NCBI GenBank assembly: GCA_002937895.1
Contig: PTKV01000001.1
Coordinates: forward strand, 68,057-118,862
Origin: Alphaproteobacteria bacterium MarineAlpha5_Bin9
GTDB lineage: Bacteria; Pseudomonadota; Alphaproteobacteria; HIMB59; GCA-002718135
Length of the DNA stretch: 50,806 nucleotides
Direction of reading: 5' to 3'
The notes below the pieces were generated by a model. It was not told the DNA's origin. It worked only from the letters and a program-made list of their open reading frames with translations, and made no database searches. The position numbers were made by a program, and so were the translations under genes. This document shows, one piece after another, positions 18,329-27,999 of this stretch (positions within the stretch are counted from its first letter, which is position 1; every line of letters starts with the position of its first letter).

Positions 18329-20236
18329 ATGTGTGGAATTAACGGAATAATATACAAAAATAGTGATCCAAATTTATCTGAAATCTTTCAGATGAATAAA
18401 TCAATAAAACATAGGGGTCCTGATGACGAAGGTTTTTTAAATTTTAAAAAAACATTGTTAGGGCATGTAAGATTGTCAGTTTTAGATTTGTCAAAAAAAG
18501 GAAAACAACCCATGTCAAACGATGGAAGATTCTGGATTATATTTAATGGTGAAATATATAATTTTATTGAATTAAAAAAAATTTTAATGGATTTAGGACA
18601 TAAATTTTTTTCAAATACTGATACAGAAGTAATTTTAAATGCTTATAAAGAATGGAAAGATGAGGCATTTAAAAAATTTAATGGAATGTGGTCTTTAGCA
18701 ATTTTAGATAAGAAACTAAATAAACTTATAATATCTAGAGATAGATATGGCGTTAAACCATGTTATTATATGAATAAGAATGATAAATTTATTTTTTCAT
18801 CTGAAATCAAAGGAATATTTGCTAGTAATTCAGATATTGAATTAGATAAAAATAAAATTTTTTTGTCTTCTAAAATCATAGAAGGATCTTTTACTACCAA
18901 ATTCAAAAATATAAATATAATTCCTCCCGGGATATTATTTGAGATAAATTTAAATAATTTTAAAATTAAACAAAATAGATGGTGGAAGTCATTAGAAAAT
19001 ATTCCTGATATAAATATTAATTTTAATAAATCAAAAATAGAATTACAAAATTCGTTATTTGATGCAACAAATCTCAGAATGATTTCTGATGTAAAAATAG
19101 CTACCTCATTAAGTGGTGGAATAGACTCATCAATTATTTTTTCAATATTAAATAAATTAAAAATAAAAAATAATAATAATCAAATTGATTTAAACCCTTT
19201 TATATTAAACTATAAAGGGAACAGAACTTTTGATGATGCAATAGAACTCTCTCAACATTATAAAAAAGAACCTATACTAATTAATTATCAAGACAGAGAT
19301 ATCAATAAAATTTCGAGCAAGCTTTCTGCTATAGAAATAACTGATCCATATTTTAGCCAACTAGAATTATACAAAAAGCAAAAAGATCTTGGTTTCAAAG
19401 TTAGTATTGATGGTCATGGAGCTGATGAATGTTTGGGGGGTTATTTAAAAGATATAGAGCAATTTGGATTATTTTATCAAAATCAAATAGTTGATTTATA
19501 TCAAACAATAATAAATAACTTTGGAAAAGAAGGATTAAATCATTCAGTTGAGCGTCTTGGTTTAGTTTCTAAAATTAATGGCTTTAAAATAGATCTGAAT
19601 AATTTATTTAGAAATAATAAAGTTGGAAATGATTATGTGGATTCAGAAATAATTGAATTAAACTCTGAATATTTACAAGAAGATTTAAATGAATTAGATA
19701 ATTTCAACTTTCCTTTTCAAATTATGTATTTAAATTCAACATATGGACATATGCAATGGTTACTTAATAAATGGGATAAAGCTTCTATGAACAGCTCAAT
19801 TGAAATTAGATCTCCATATTTAGATTGGAGATTTTTTCAATATTGCTTAGCTTTGCCTACTGAATTCAAAATTAAATTTGGAAAAACCAAATTTATATTA
19901 AGAGAAGCATTTAAAAAATATTTAACAAAATCTATTAATAGAGGTAAATCAAAACAAGGATTACCATTAAAAAATTTTGAGATTAATGAAATCAACTTAA
20001 AATTTATTCAAGAAATAATAAACCAAAATGATTTTAAAATTAATTCTTTATGGGATGGAAAAAAAATATTAAATGATTTTAATAACAATGAAAAAAGAAT
20101 AAATAAAATTCAACAAATTTGGTCAATAATTCAGCATCATTTATTAATAGCAGGTTTTGAGAAAAGAAAAAAAGATTCAAATAATATTAATTTAAAAAAT
20201 ATAGATATGAAAAATAATTTTAATTTCCTTTCTTAA
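18329..20236 (+). CDS. asnB: Asparagine synthetase (glutamine-hydrolysing)
   Basis: A 635-residue AsnB-family amidotransferase. Cys2 (MCGINGI) is the nucleophile of the N-terminal class II glutaminase domain, with RHRGPDDEG-type and NGEIYN motifs. The synthetase domain carries the pyrophosphate loop SLSGGIDSSI near residue 262 and DGHGADECLGGY near 365. The family also contains glycan and antibiotic amidotransferases, so the amide acceptor need not be free aspartate. The stop shares a TTAA with the convergent aldo/keto reductase gene. A normal ATG start is used. Confidence 0.88.
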   Translation: MCGINGIIYKNSDPNLSEIFQMNKSIKHRGPDDEGFLNFKKTLLGHVRLSVLDLSKKGKQPMSNDGRFWIIFNGEIYNFIELKKILMDLGHKFFSNTDTEVILNAYKEWKDEAFKKFNGMWSLAILDKKLNKLIISRDRYGVKPCYYMNKNDKFIFSSEIKGIFASNSDIELDKNKIFLSSKIIEGSFTTKFKNINIIPPGILFEINLNNFKIKQNRWWKSLENIPDININFNKSKIELQNSLFDATNLRMISDVKIATSLSGGIDSSIIFSILNKLKIKNNNNQIDLNPFILNYKGNRTFDDAIELSQHYKKEPILINYQDRDINKISSKLSAIEITDPYFSQLELYKKQKDLGFKVSIDGHGADECLGGYLKDIEQFGLFYQNQIVDLYQTIINNFGKEGLNHSVERLGLVSKINGFKIDLNNLFRNNKVGNDYVDSEIIELNSEYLQEDLNELDNFNFPFQIMYLNSTYGHMQWLLNKWDKASMNSSIEIRSPYLDWRFFQYCLALPTEFKIKFGKTKFILREAFKKYLTKSINRGKSKQGLPLKNFEINEINLKFIQEIINQNDFKINSLWDGKKILNDFNNNEKRINKIQQIWSIIQHHLLIAGFEKRKKDSNNINLKNIDMKNNFNFLS

Positions 20237-21285
20237 ACACAAGGATTTGGATCAAATGAATGAATCTCTTCTATTTCTTTAAGTAAATCGTCAGATAAAT
20301 TAATATTTATACTATCAATATTTTCTCTAAGTTGATCCATATTAGTTGCTCCAATAATATTGCTTGTTACAAAAGGTCTATCATTAACAAAAGCATTAGC
20401 CATTTTTGAAGGTGTGAGATTATGTTTTTTTGCTAATTTTACATATTTTTCAATAGCTCTATCTCCTCTAGCAGTTGCATGTCTTGAAAATCTACTAGGC
20501 CATAAAGTATATCGAGAATTAATCGGTTTAGAATTATTTAAATATTTTCCACTGAGTCTACCTCCAGCAATTGGAGAATATGCCAGCAAGCCACATTTTT
20601 CTTTAATTGCTACTTCTGAATTTGCGGTATCAAAAACTCTGTTAACTAAACTATAAACATTCTGAATTGATTCCATTCTAGGTAAATTTTTTTCTTTAGA
20701 AATTTCATTAAATTTCATCATTCCCCAAGGGGTCTCGTTAGAAATACCTATAAATCTTATTTTACCTGACTTAATTAAATTATTTAAATTAAATAAAACT
20801 TCTTCAAACATAGTCCAATTCACATCATGTGGATCATAGTCAAAATCTAATGTGCCAAATCTAGGTGTTTTTCTTTCAGGCCAATGTAATTGATACAAAT
20901 CTATATAGTCAGTTTTAAGTCTTTTTAAGCTCGAGTCTATTGCTTCATTTACATTTTTCTTATCAAAACCCAAACTCTCTTTACCTTTTCTAATCCATTC
21001 AAGGCCTGTAGATTTTGATGCAATTTTCGTTGCTAAAATAATTTTATTTCTATTTCCTTTTTCAACAAACCAATCGCCAATTATTTCTTCTGTTTTTCCA
21101 TATGTTTCACTTTTTGGCATAATAGGATACAATTCAGCAGTATCGAAAAAATTAACTCCTTGTTCAAAAGAATAATTCATTTGATCAAATGCTTCAGCTT
21201 GAGAGTTTTGTTCCCCCCAAGTCATTGTGCCTAAACAAATTACACTAACATCTACGTCTGTTTTACCTAGTTTTCTGTATTTCAT
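20233..21285 (-). CDS. tas: Tas-like aldo/keto reductase
   Basis: A 350-residue NADP-dependent oxidoreductase very like E. coli Tas from end to end. Recognised features are LGTMTWGEQNS, the catalytic tyrosine in FDTAELYP, DYIDLYQLHWPERKTP, GISNETPWGMMKF, and the C-terminal NIIGATNMDQLRENI. The true substrate of Tas is not settled; it was named for suppressing a tyrosine auxotrophy. The gene is convergent with asnB, overlapping four bases, and divergent from the Bax-inhibitor gene. Confidence 0.9.
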   Translation of the reverse strand: MKYRKLGKTDVDVSVICLGTMTWGEQNSQAEAFDQMNYSFEQGVNFFDTAELYPIMPKSETYGKTEEIIGDWFVEKGNRNKIILATKIASKSTGLEWIRKGKESLGFDKKNVNEAIDSSLKRLKTDYIDLYQLHWPERKTPRFGTLDFDYDPHDVNWTMFEEVLFNLNNLIKSGKIRFIGISNETPWGMMKFNEISKEKNLPRMESIQNVYSLVNRVFDTANSEVAIKEKCGLLAYSPIAGGRLSGKYLNNSKPINSRYTLWPSRFSRHATARGDRAIEKYVKLAKKHNLTPSKMANAFVNDRPFVTSNIIGATNMDQLRENIDSININLSDDLLKEIEEIHSFDPNPCV

Positions 21286-21334
21286 ATATATTTATTATAT
21301 AATTTTTAATATTTAACCTTGAAATTTCTTTTTT

Positions 21335-21363
21335 TATAATGATATTGATAATATTAAAAGGAG
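21335..21363 (+). promoter_or_regulatory. Candidate -10 box and ribosome site for the BI-1 gene
   Basis: TATAAT at 21335-21340 is followed by AAAAGGAG at 21356-21363, seven bases before the ATG. The -35 region is not recognisable (TTGAAA at 21319 is too close), so the promoter call is weak while the ribosome site is good. Confidence 0.35.
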
Positions 21364-21369
21364 TTTTTT

Positions 21370-22119
21370 ATGGCCACAAAACCTAGATCTTATTCAAAAT
21401 CGGCTGAAGAGCAGTCTTTAGTTGATCAAGGACTTAGATCATACATGCTTAAAGTATACAACTATATGACAACTGGCTTGCTTCTGACTGGTTTGGTAGC
21501 TTATTTTTTTGGAAAGGCCTCAATTAAAACAAATGATTATGGGCAAATAGAAGGACTAACCTCTTTGGGAAATGCATTGTTTAACTCACCACTTCAGTGG
21601 ATTGTGATGCTTGCCCCTCTTGGATTTGTTTTTTATTTTAGTGCGAGAATAAATAGAATGAGCATTTCAAGCGCTCAGATAACTTTTTGGATTTTTGCAT
21701 CAATTATGGGGCTCTCTCTTGCTTCTATTTTTATAGTATTTACCCAAGCATCAATTGCGAGAGTTTTTTTTATTAGCGCTGCAACTTTTGCTTCTATGAG
21801 CATTTATGGCTATACAACAAAAAGAGATCTTACTAAAATTGGTGGCTTTTTGTTTATGGGCTTAATAGGCATAATTATTGCCAGTTTAGTTAATTTGTTC
21901 GTTGGTAGTAGTGCATTACAATTTGCAATTTCAGTAATCGGAGTATTAGTTTTTGTAGGGCTTACTGCCTATGATACTCAAAATATTAAAAATATGTATT
22001 ACGAAGGAGATTCAGAAACTGTTGGTGGCAAAAAAGCACTAATGGGCGCATTAAAGTTGTATTTAGACTTTATAAATCTATTTATTTTACTACTACAATT
22101 ATTTGGACAGCGAAGATAA
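21370..22119 (+). CDS. Bax inhibitor-1 (BI-1/YccA) family membrane protein
   Basis: A 249-residue protein with about seven membrane helices after a polar N-terminus. LRSYMLKVYNYMTTGLLLTG near residue 23 and GLTAYDTQNIKNMYY near 200 are characteristic of the family, whose members are pH-sensitive calcium-leak channels or modulators of membrane protease FtsH. The final helix ends LFILLLQLFGQRR, typical of the family. It has a strong ribosome site and its own terminator, so it is probably a single-gene unit. Confidence 0.93.
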   Translation: MATKPRSYSKSAEEQSLVDQGLRSYMLKVYNYMTTGLLLTGLVAYFFGKASIKTNDYGQIEGLTSLGNALFNSPLQWIVMLAPLGFVFYFSARINRMSISSAQITFWIFASIMGLSLASIFIVFTQASIARVFFISAATFASMSIYGYTTKRDLTKIGGFLFMGLIGIIIASLVNLFVGSSALQFAISVIGVLVFVGLTAYDTQNIKNMYYEGDSETVGGKKALMGALKLYLDFINLFILLLQLFGQRR

Positions 22120-22151
22120 ATCTTTTAATCGTTAGTCAATAAATATAAAAT

Positions 22152-22175
22152 ACCCGGCAAAAGCCGGGTTTTTTT
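22152..22175 (+). terminator. Rho-independent terminator after the BI-1 gene
   Basis: ACCCGGC (22152-22158), loop AAAA, GCCGGGT (22163-22169), then a T run ending at 22175. The next gene's ATG begins at the following base. Confidence 0.92.
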
Positions 22176-23981
22176 ATGAGGATAGATTATGAATCAACTT
22201 TACTAAATAAAATTATTTCTGATTTTCAAAAAGGAAATAAAAAACAAGCATATATTCAATTACAAGAATTTATAAAAAAGAATCCAAAAAATGAATTAGC
22301 TAGATATAATTTTGGATATATGTGTGAAGTATTCGGAGATGTTCATACCGCAATAAAAGAATATATTAAAGTTATAAGTATAAATAACAAAAATTGGCGA
22401 GCAAAATTTAATCTTTATTTAATTTATATTAAACTAAAAAAATATGAAGATGCTCTTGAATTGGTTAATCAAGTATTAATAATTAAACCAGATTATCAAC
22501 CCGCATTAAGAGATAAAGGTCTGGTTTTATTTTTTTTAAATCAACCACATAAAGGATTAAAATTTATTAATAAATCAGTGGAGTTAAATCCCTTAGATTA
22601 TATAGCATCAAACACTCAAGGCTTGATTTATATGAAATTAGAAAAATACAAAGATGCAAATAAAGTATTTAATAACGTAATAAATTATAAGCCTAATTAT
22701 GCTCCAAGTTACAATAATCTTGGAAGACTAAAATATCTTCAACACAAAAAAGAAGATGCCTATAAGTTATTTAAAAAGGCCCTAGAAATAAATCCGAGCT
22801 TCAAAGAATCCATTAACAATATTGGAAATTATTACAATGAAAAAGGCGAATATAAAAAAGCAATTAAATATTACCAGTCTGCCCTTAAAATAAACGTTTC
22901 TGATCCTGAAATATTATATAATATTGCAGTGGCATACTCTTACTTGAAAGACTTTGTTACTGCTGAAAATTATTATAAAAAATCTCTAAAAATAACACCT
23001 CTTGATGAAAATTTAAAAAATAACTATTCAATTCTTTTATTAGCACTCCAAAAATATAAAAAAGCATGGGAAATTTATGATAGCAGATTAAAATTAGAAA
23101 GTTTTAAGTTTAAGAATGACTATATTCATAATACAAAAAATAAAATTTGGAATGGATCTAAAATAGACAAAAACAAAAAAATACTTGTAATTAAAGAACA
23201 AGGAATTGGGGACGAAATATTATTTAGCTCAATGTACCCTGACTTAATTAAATTTTTCCCAAATATAAAAATTGAAAGTGAAAGTAGGTTAATCTCAATT
23301 TTCGAAAGATCTTTTGGTTCAAAAAATATTTTTTTTCCATATTCATTTTTTTCAAAAAATAAAAAAAATTTAGCTCAGTTTGATACAGTTATTTATGCTG
23401 GAAGTTTAGGAAGATTGTTTAGAAATAATATAAATGATTTTCCAAAAAAAAGTTTTTTAAAAGCACATCAAAATAAAATTTCTATTTATAAGAAAAAATT
23501 TAATGATTTGAATTCAAGAAAAAAAATTGGCATATCTTGGAGAAGTAAAAATGAAAATTATCAAGAAGCAAAATCTTTTATGCTTAATAATCTAAGACCA
23601 ATTATAGAATTAGAAAAATTTTCTTTCATAAACCTGCAATACGGTGATACAAAAAATGAAATTAAAGAATTTAATAATAATTCTAAAAATAAAATTATAA
23701 ATTTTGATGAATTAGATCTTTTTAATGATTTTGAATCAATTGCTGCAGTATTAAAAAACCTAGACCTATATATAGGAGCAAGTAATAGTACTGCACACTT
23801 AGCTGCTGCTTTAGGTATAAAAACGTGGATAATTAAGCCAATGAATCATGCTGTTTTTCATTATTGGAATCAGCCAAAAAACTCTACACCATGGTATTCA
23901 AGTGTTAAATTATTTGAATCTAATAAAGGGTGGAGCAAAACAATAAGCAGTATAAAAAAGGAATTAATAAAATTTATTTGA
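22176..23981 (+). CDS. TPR-repeat protein with C-terminal GT9-like domain
   Basis: A 601-residue protein. About eight tetratricopeptide repeats fill residues 10-280 (for example NNLGRLKYLQHKKEDAYKLF and YNIAVAYSYLKDFVTAENYY). The rest is a glycosyltransferase-family-9-like region with IKEQGIGDEILFSSMYPDL near 345 and ASNSTAHLAAALGIKTWIIKP near 545. The fusion suggests a protein- or glycan-modifying transferase that recruits its substrate through TPRs. The ATG directly abuts the preceding terminator's T tract; no other early in-frame ATG exists, so the message may be leaderless or arise by read-through. Its end overlaps the convergent GT8-like gene by eight bases. Confidence 0.8.
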   Translation: MRIDYESTLLNKIISDFQKGNKKQAYIQLQEFIKKNPKNELARYNFGYMCEVFGDVHTAIKEYIKVISINNKNWRAKFNLYLIYIKLKKYEDALELVNQVLIIKPDYQPALRDKGLVLFFLNQPHKGLKFINKSVELNPLDYIASNTQGLIYMKLEKYKDANKVFNNVINYKPNYAPSYNNLGRLKYLQHKKEDAYKLFKKALEINPSFKESINNIGNYYNEKGEYKKAIKYYQSALKINVSDPEILYNIAVAYSYLKDFVTAENYYKKSLKITPLDENLKNNYSILLLALQKYKKAWEIYDSRLKLESFKFKNDYIHNTKNKIWNGSKIDKNKKILVIKEQGIGDEILFSSMYPDLIKFFPNIKIESESRLISIFERSFGSKNIFFPYSFFSKNKKNLAQFDTVIYAGSLGRLFRNNINDFPKKSFLKAHQNKISIYKKKFNDLNSRKKIGISWRSKNENYQEAKSFMLNNLRPIIELEKFSFINLQYGDTKNEIKEFNNNSKNKIINFDELDLFNDFESIAAVLKNLDLYIGASNSTAHLAAALGIKTWIIKPMNHAVFHYWNQPKNSTPWYSSVKLFESNKGWSKTISSIKKELIKFI

Positions 23982-24684
23982 TATTATTATATTTGTTTTC
24001 TAAATATTCATCTCTTTCTTTGATCCATTCTTGTGCGTATTCAACATCTTGCCATTCTGTAAACCATGGGCCTCCTCGTGTATAATGAACTGCATACGGT
24101 TTTCCTTTATTATGTTGAGAAGTCCAACCTTCTAACCAATTCCATTTTTCATCTAAACTTCCTATTTCAGAATCATCTAACCATTTAAATTGATGTAAGT
24201 AAGAACCTGTTTGAGAATTTAATTCTTCAATATTTAATTTTTTATTACTAGGATGGGAGCAATTAAAAACAATAAAACTAGACCAATTTTTCCTAGGATA
24301 TATTGTTTGCGTTTTTCCGTCCATTTTATGTTTTTCTTTTGGTGTATATTCATGTTTAACACAATAGATAGCTTTATCATTAGATAATTCTTTAAACAAT
24401 TTCTCTACATCTTGAAAAAATAAAAAATCACAGTCACAAAATACTGCCCATCCATTGTAATCCATAAGAAAAGGTACAAAAAATCTGGAATAAGTAAATT
24501 CTGTTGAAGCAAGTGGATCAATAGATCTTTTATAAAAACCTCTACTGATAAGTTCGTAAAGCTTTAAAGCCATTACATTTATCTCTAAGCTTGAATTTTT
24601 AATTAAAGATTGTTTGCACACCCTATAAGCTATATCTTCTTTCGGATCATATCCAATAAAAAATGATGGTTTTTTTTTATCCAT
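23974..24684 (-). CDS. GT8-like glycosyltransferase
   Basis: A 236-residue soluble protein with FFIGYDPKEDIAYRVCKQSL at the start, and FCDCDFLFFQDV near residue 85, where the Asp-Cys-Asp serves as a DXD metal/nucleotide-sugar site. GSLDEKWNWLEGW and YAVHYTRGGPWF near the end resemble the acceptor side and the metal-binding histidine of family 8 transferases. Donor and acceptor are unknown. Its start is four bases from the HemY-like gene, but the functions seem unrelated. Confidence 0.7.
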   Translation of the reverse strand: MDKKKPSFFIGYDPKEDIAYRVCKQSLIKNSSLEINVMALKLYELISRGFYKRSIDPLASTEFTYSRFFVPFLMDYNGWAVFCDCDFLFFQDVEKLFKELSNDKAIYCVKHEYTPKEKHKMDGKTQTIYPRKNWSSFIVFNCSHPSNKKLNIEELNSQTGSYLHQFKWLDDSEIGSLDEKWNWLEGWTSQHNKGKPYAVHYTRGGPWFTEWQDVEYAQEWIKERDEYLENKYNNIK

Positions 24685-24688
24685 ATTA

Positions 24689-26026
24689 TTAATTGTTTAT
24701 ATATTCAATTGAACTCTTTTCAATATCTGAACTGTTAAATTGAAATTGATTCTTGGGGTAATCCCAATTTAGAGAATTAAAAAAACCACCTTCTGAAGTT
24801 GATGACCAATGCTGTTGTGTTAATCCTGTTACTTTACAAATCCATATTTTGCTTAATTTTCCAACATTACCTCTATTAATCCAAGAATTAATTTTTTGAA
24901 TATCACCAGTTTCACCTTCTTCAATTTTAGCCATTAAAAGACAAACTTCTTTAAAGGGTCTTTGATTAATTAGAGGTTTAAGATATTCTTTTGCCTCTTT
25001 CCATTTTTCATCTTTTATTTGTGATTCAGTTAGTAAAATTGTTGAATAATAATTATTTAAATTTCCAGAGGTAACAAATTTTGATAACTGAATAGCACTA
25101 ATTCCAAGAACTTTGGATAAAACTTCTATATAGCCTTTTAAATCTGGGTGGGGATTGTTTGTCCATGCTTTTTTTAGTATTTTTTTTGCCTTTTCTAGTC
25201 TGCTTTGTTTTATTAAAATATCTAGATAAAAGCATATATAAGGTGAAAAAAACCCTCTAAGCTTTATTGCCTTTTCCATTAATTCTGCTGCCTCATCATT
25301 ATCTGACTGATATTTAATTTTAGCAATTTCAAAATAACTAATTGATATGTTTAGGTCCTTATGCTTTCTGTCAATCAATCTGTGTTTATAAGAATCATTA
25401 GACAATTGTATTAACTTATTCCAATTTTTTGTTTTGCCAATTATATTGATTAATGTTTCATATAATTTCTCTAATCTTGGATTAATATTAAATAATTTTT
25501 CTCCATATATGAAAGCATGATGATAATCTTGATTTCTTAAGTTTTGTTCCATTAAACCTCTTAAGCCAAGTAAATTAGTTTTTTTGTTACTTATCATCTT
25601 TTCATATACACTAGTTAATTCCGTATATTTTTTTTCAATTTTAAGAGCCTCCGATCGTAATAAATAACTAAGGGGCTCTTCTCTTAAGAACTTATTTACA
25701 CTGGTAGATTCTTTTATAGCAGTTTTAAAATCTTTATTAGCAATAGCCACCATGCCCTTAACAAAAGAATCATAGCCTTTTTTGTGAAATGATAATTCTC
25801 TATTTTGTTGAAATTTTAAAGTAGATGTTTTTAAGAAAAAAATAATTCTTTGAAAAAATAAAGCTATAATTATAATTAAAACTATAGCAAATATTACTAT
25901 ACTACTTGAAAAAGTTATTACGACATCGTTAAATAATAAAGAGATGGGTCGAGAATATTCTATAGTTAAAAAAACAACTGCTGTTAAAAAAACTAACTGA
26001 AAAAAAATTTTAATAATCTTAATCAT
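24689..26026 (-). CDS. hemY: HemY-like TPR membrane protein
   Basis: A 445-residue protein with two N-terminal membrane helices (about 5-23 and 38-60) followed by helical TPR-like repeats. The YDSFVKGMVAIANKDFKTA stretch near residue 85 and KIWICKVTGLTQQHWSS near 400 are typical of the HemY family encoded near heme genes in proteobacteria; its exact role is unproven. It overlaps the upstream Mic60-like gene by eight bases. hemC and hemD, often upstream in this cluster, are not present in this window. Confidence 0.8.
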   Translation of the reverse strand: MIKIIKIFFQLVFLTAVVFLTIEYSRPISLLFNDVVITFSSSIVIFAIVLIIIIALFFQRIIFFLKTSTLKFQQNRELSFHKKGYDSFVKGMVAIANKDFKTAIKESTSVNKFLREEPLSYLLRSEALKIEKKYTELTSVYEKMISNKKTNLLGLRGLMEQNLRNQDYHHAFIYGEKLFNINPRLEKLYETLINIIGKTKNWNKLIQLSNDSYKHRLIDRKHKDLNISISYFEIAKIKYQSDNDEAAELMEKAIKLRGFFSPYICFYLDILIKQSRLEKAKKILKKAWTNNPHPDLKGYIEVLSKVLGISAIQLSKFVTSGNLNNYYSTILLTESQIKDEKWKEAKEYLKPLINQRPFKEVCLLMAKIEEGETGDIQKINSWINRGNVGKLSKIWICKVTGLTQQHWSSTSEGGFFNSLNWDYPKNQFQFNSSDIEKSSIEYINN

Positions 26027-26924
26027 TAATATTATTTATATCTTTAATTAAACTTTTAATTTGATAATATTTATTAACCTCTTCAATCCATTCAACAAAA
26101 TATTCTTCATATCTATCTAAAGAATATACAAGCTTCAATGATAATCCATAGTCTTTATTAGTTAAACTGTTTTGAATTTCAGATAATATTCTAATATTTT
26201 TATCTTTTATTTGTTCTTTTAAATTAGGTTGGAAAAGAATAAAATTTGCAAAATATTTTAAAAAATTATTGTTCCTTATATAATAATCATTTAAATATTT
26301 TGATGATATTTTTTCAAAATCCTTAAAAATTAAATCTACTCCTATAAATTCTCGGAAAGATAAAGATTCCAATTTTTCAATATTTGCATCTTGACTACTA
26401 TCTTGATTACTATGAAGAGCTTTTTTTAACAAACTCAATTCATTTGAATAATCTTGGCCATTATCTAGTTTTAATTCAATAAAATTTAAAAGGTTTGTAA
26501 TGGGAAAATTATTTTGAAAATTTTTATTTTTTTGTTCTATAAATAGGTCACTATTTATTTTACTTAATTTATCTCTTAGTTGTTTGTTTTCTTCAGATAA
26601 ATTTTCTATTGTAGTTATGATTTCAGTGTTAATTTCTTTTTCTTTTATAATATTTAGTTCATTTATTAATTCTGCATTTAATTTTTTATTTTCAGCTAAT
26701 AAATCTTTTATTAAATTAATATTTTCACTATTTTTAGCTATATTGTTAGAAAACATGTCAATTTTATTAGAAAGATCATTTATTTTTAAATTTGATTTTT
26801 CTATATTATTTGGATCTAAATAAGCTTTGACAAATAAATAAATTAATATCAATAGTATTAATAATAAAATTAATGATGTTATTAATTTTGAAAAAAAATA
26901 AAAACGATTAAAAAATGCATGCAT
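26019..26924 (-). CDS. Mic60/mitofilin-like inner-membrane coiled-coil protein
   Basis: A 301-residue protein with one N-terminal membrane anchor (about residues 13-35), a long coiled coil (about 38-130), and a helical C-terminal domain ending in a YEEYFVEWIEEVNKYYQI segment that resembles the mitofilin signature. Alphaproteobacterial Mic60 homologues shape intracytoplasmic or inner membranes and are encoded beside hemY, as here. Sequence similarity visible by eye is modest, so the call leans on architecture and position. It is divergent from tsaD. Confidence 0.6.
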   Translation of the reverse strand: MHAFFNRFYFFSKLITSLILLLILLILIYLFVKAYLDPNNIEKSNLKINDLSNKIDMFSNNIAKNSENINLIKDLLAENKKLNAELINELNIIKEKEINTEIITTIENLSEENKQLRDKLSKINSDLFIEQKNKNFQNNFPITNLLNFIELKLDNGQDYSNELSLLKKALHSNQDSSQDANIEKLESLSFREFIGVDLIFKDFEKISSKYLNDYYIRNNNFLKYFANFILFQPNLKEQIKDKNIRILSEIQNSLTNKDYGLSLKLVYSLDRYEEYFVEWIEEVNKYYQIKSLIKDINNIND

Positions 26925-26984
26925 TTAATGTTTATTTTATATTTTAAATTTTGTGATTCACAGATAAAATTTTGCTGATTGATT

Positions 26985-27992
26985 ATGATTTTAGCTATTG
27001 AAACTTCTTGTGACGAAACTTCTGTTGCAATAATGAATTTTAAAGGTTTTTTGTTAAGTCATATTACAATTAATCAAAAAAACCACAAGAAATTTGGAGG
27101 TGTAGTCCCAGAAATTGCCTCTAGAGAGCATTTACAAATACTTCAATTAATAATTCCAAGAGCGCTAGAAAAAGCAAATATTTCTCTAAATAATATCAAA
27201 TTATTTTCAGCTACATGTGGGCCGGGTTTGGTAGGCGGTTTGCTAGTTGGATCAAATTTTGCTAGAAGTATGGCAATAGGCTGTAAAAAAACTTTCTATC
27301 CTATAAATCATTTAGAGGGTCACTTATTATCACCACTAATTAATAACAAAAAAATAAGTTTTCCATATTTGGCGCTGTTATTAACTGGTGGACACACCCA
27401 AACTTATATAGTGAATAATATAAATAGTTATGAACTTATAGGAGAAAGTGTAGATGATGCTGTTGGAGAGGTTTTTGACAAAGTAGCAAAAATTCTAGGT
27501 TTAAGCTATCCCGGGGGTGCTCTTATAGAAAAAAGAGCGAAACTGGGTAATTCAAAAAAATATAATTTACCTCATCCGCTTGAAAAAGACAAAACTTTAA
27601 ATTTTTCTTTTTCAGGAATTAAAACTTCCGTAAACATAATAATAAAAAAATCTATTATAAGTGAAAATGTTGTAAACAATATGTCCGCATCATTTCAAAA
27701 TAAAATTATTGATATTCTAGTTAAAAAATTAGATAAAACTTTAAATTTTATTAATCAAAGAAAAATAAATATTTCAGATGTTGTAATCGTAGGTGGTGTA
27801 GCATCAAATAAAAAAATTAGATATTCGTTAAAAAAATTTTGCAAAAAAAATAAATTAAATTTATTGTATCCACTTAATCAATTTTGTAGTGATAATGCAG
27901 CTATGATAGCTTGGACGTGCTTACAACACTATAAAAATAAAATAAAACCAAAATTAAATTTTAAAGTAGATCCAAGATGGCAGTTAAAATAA
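26985..27992 (+). CDS. tsaD: tRNA N6-threonylcarbamoyladenosine transferase
   Basis: Transfers threonylcarbamoyl to A37 of tRNAs that read ANN codons. From the ATG at 26985 it has 335 residues, starting MILAIETSCDETSVA; a TTG two codons earlier is less likely. Metal ligands His109 and His113 are seen in NHLEGHLLSP, with a third ligand Asp in CSDNAAMIAW near residue 307. GGGHTQ-type sequence appears as LLTGGHTQ. It is followed by an EVE-domain gene after seven bases. Confidence 0.96.
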   Translation: MILAIETSCDETSVAIMNFKGFLLSHITINQKNHKKFGGVVPEIASREHLQILQLIIPRALEKANISLNNIKLFSATCGPGLVGGLLVGSNFARSMAIGCKKTFYPINHLEGHLLSPLINNKKISFPYLALLLTGGHTQTYIVNNINSYELIGESVDDAVGEVFDKVAKILGLSYPGGALIEKRAKLGNSKKYNLPHPLEKDKTLNFSFSGIKTSVNIIIKKSIISENVVNNMSASFQNKIIDILVKKLDKTLNFINQRKINISDVVIVGGVASNKKIRYSLKKFCKKNKLNLLYPLNQFCSDNAAMIAWTCLQHYKNKIKPKLNFKVDPRWQLK

Positions 27993-27999
27993 AAGCTTT

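Noticed and set aside
21319-21340. TTGAAA and TATAAT as a full promoter for the BI-1 gene
   Set aside because: The spacing between the boxes is only ten bases, too short for a standard promoter; only the -10 was kept, with low confidence.
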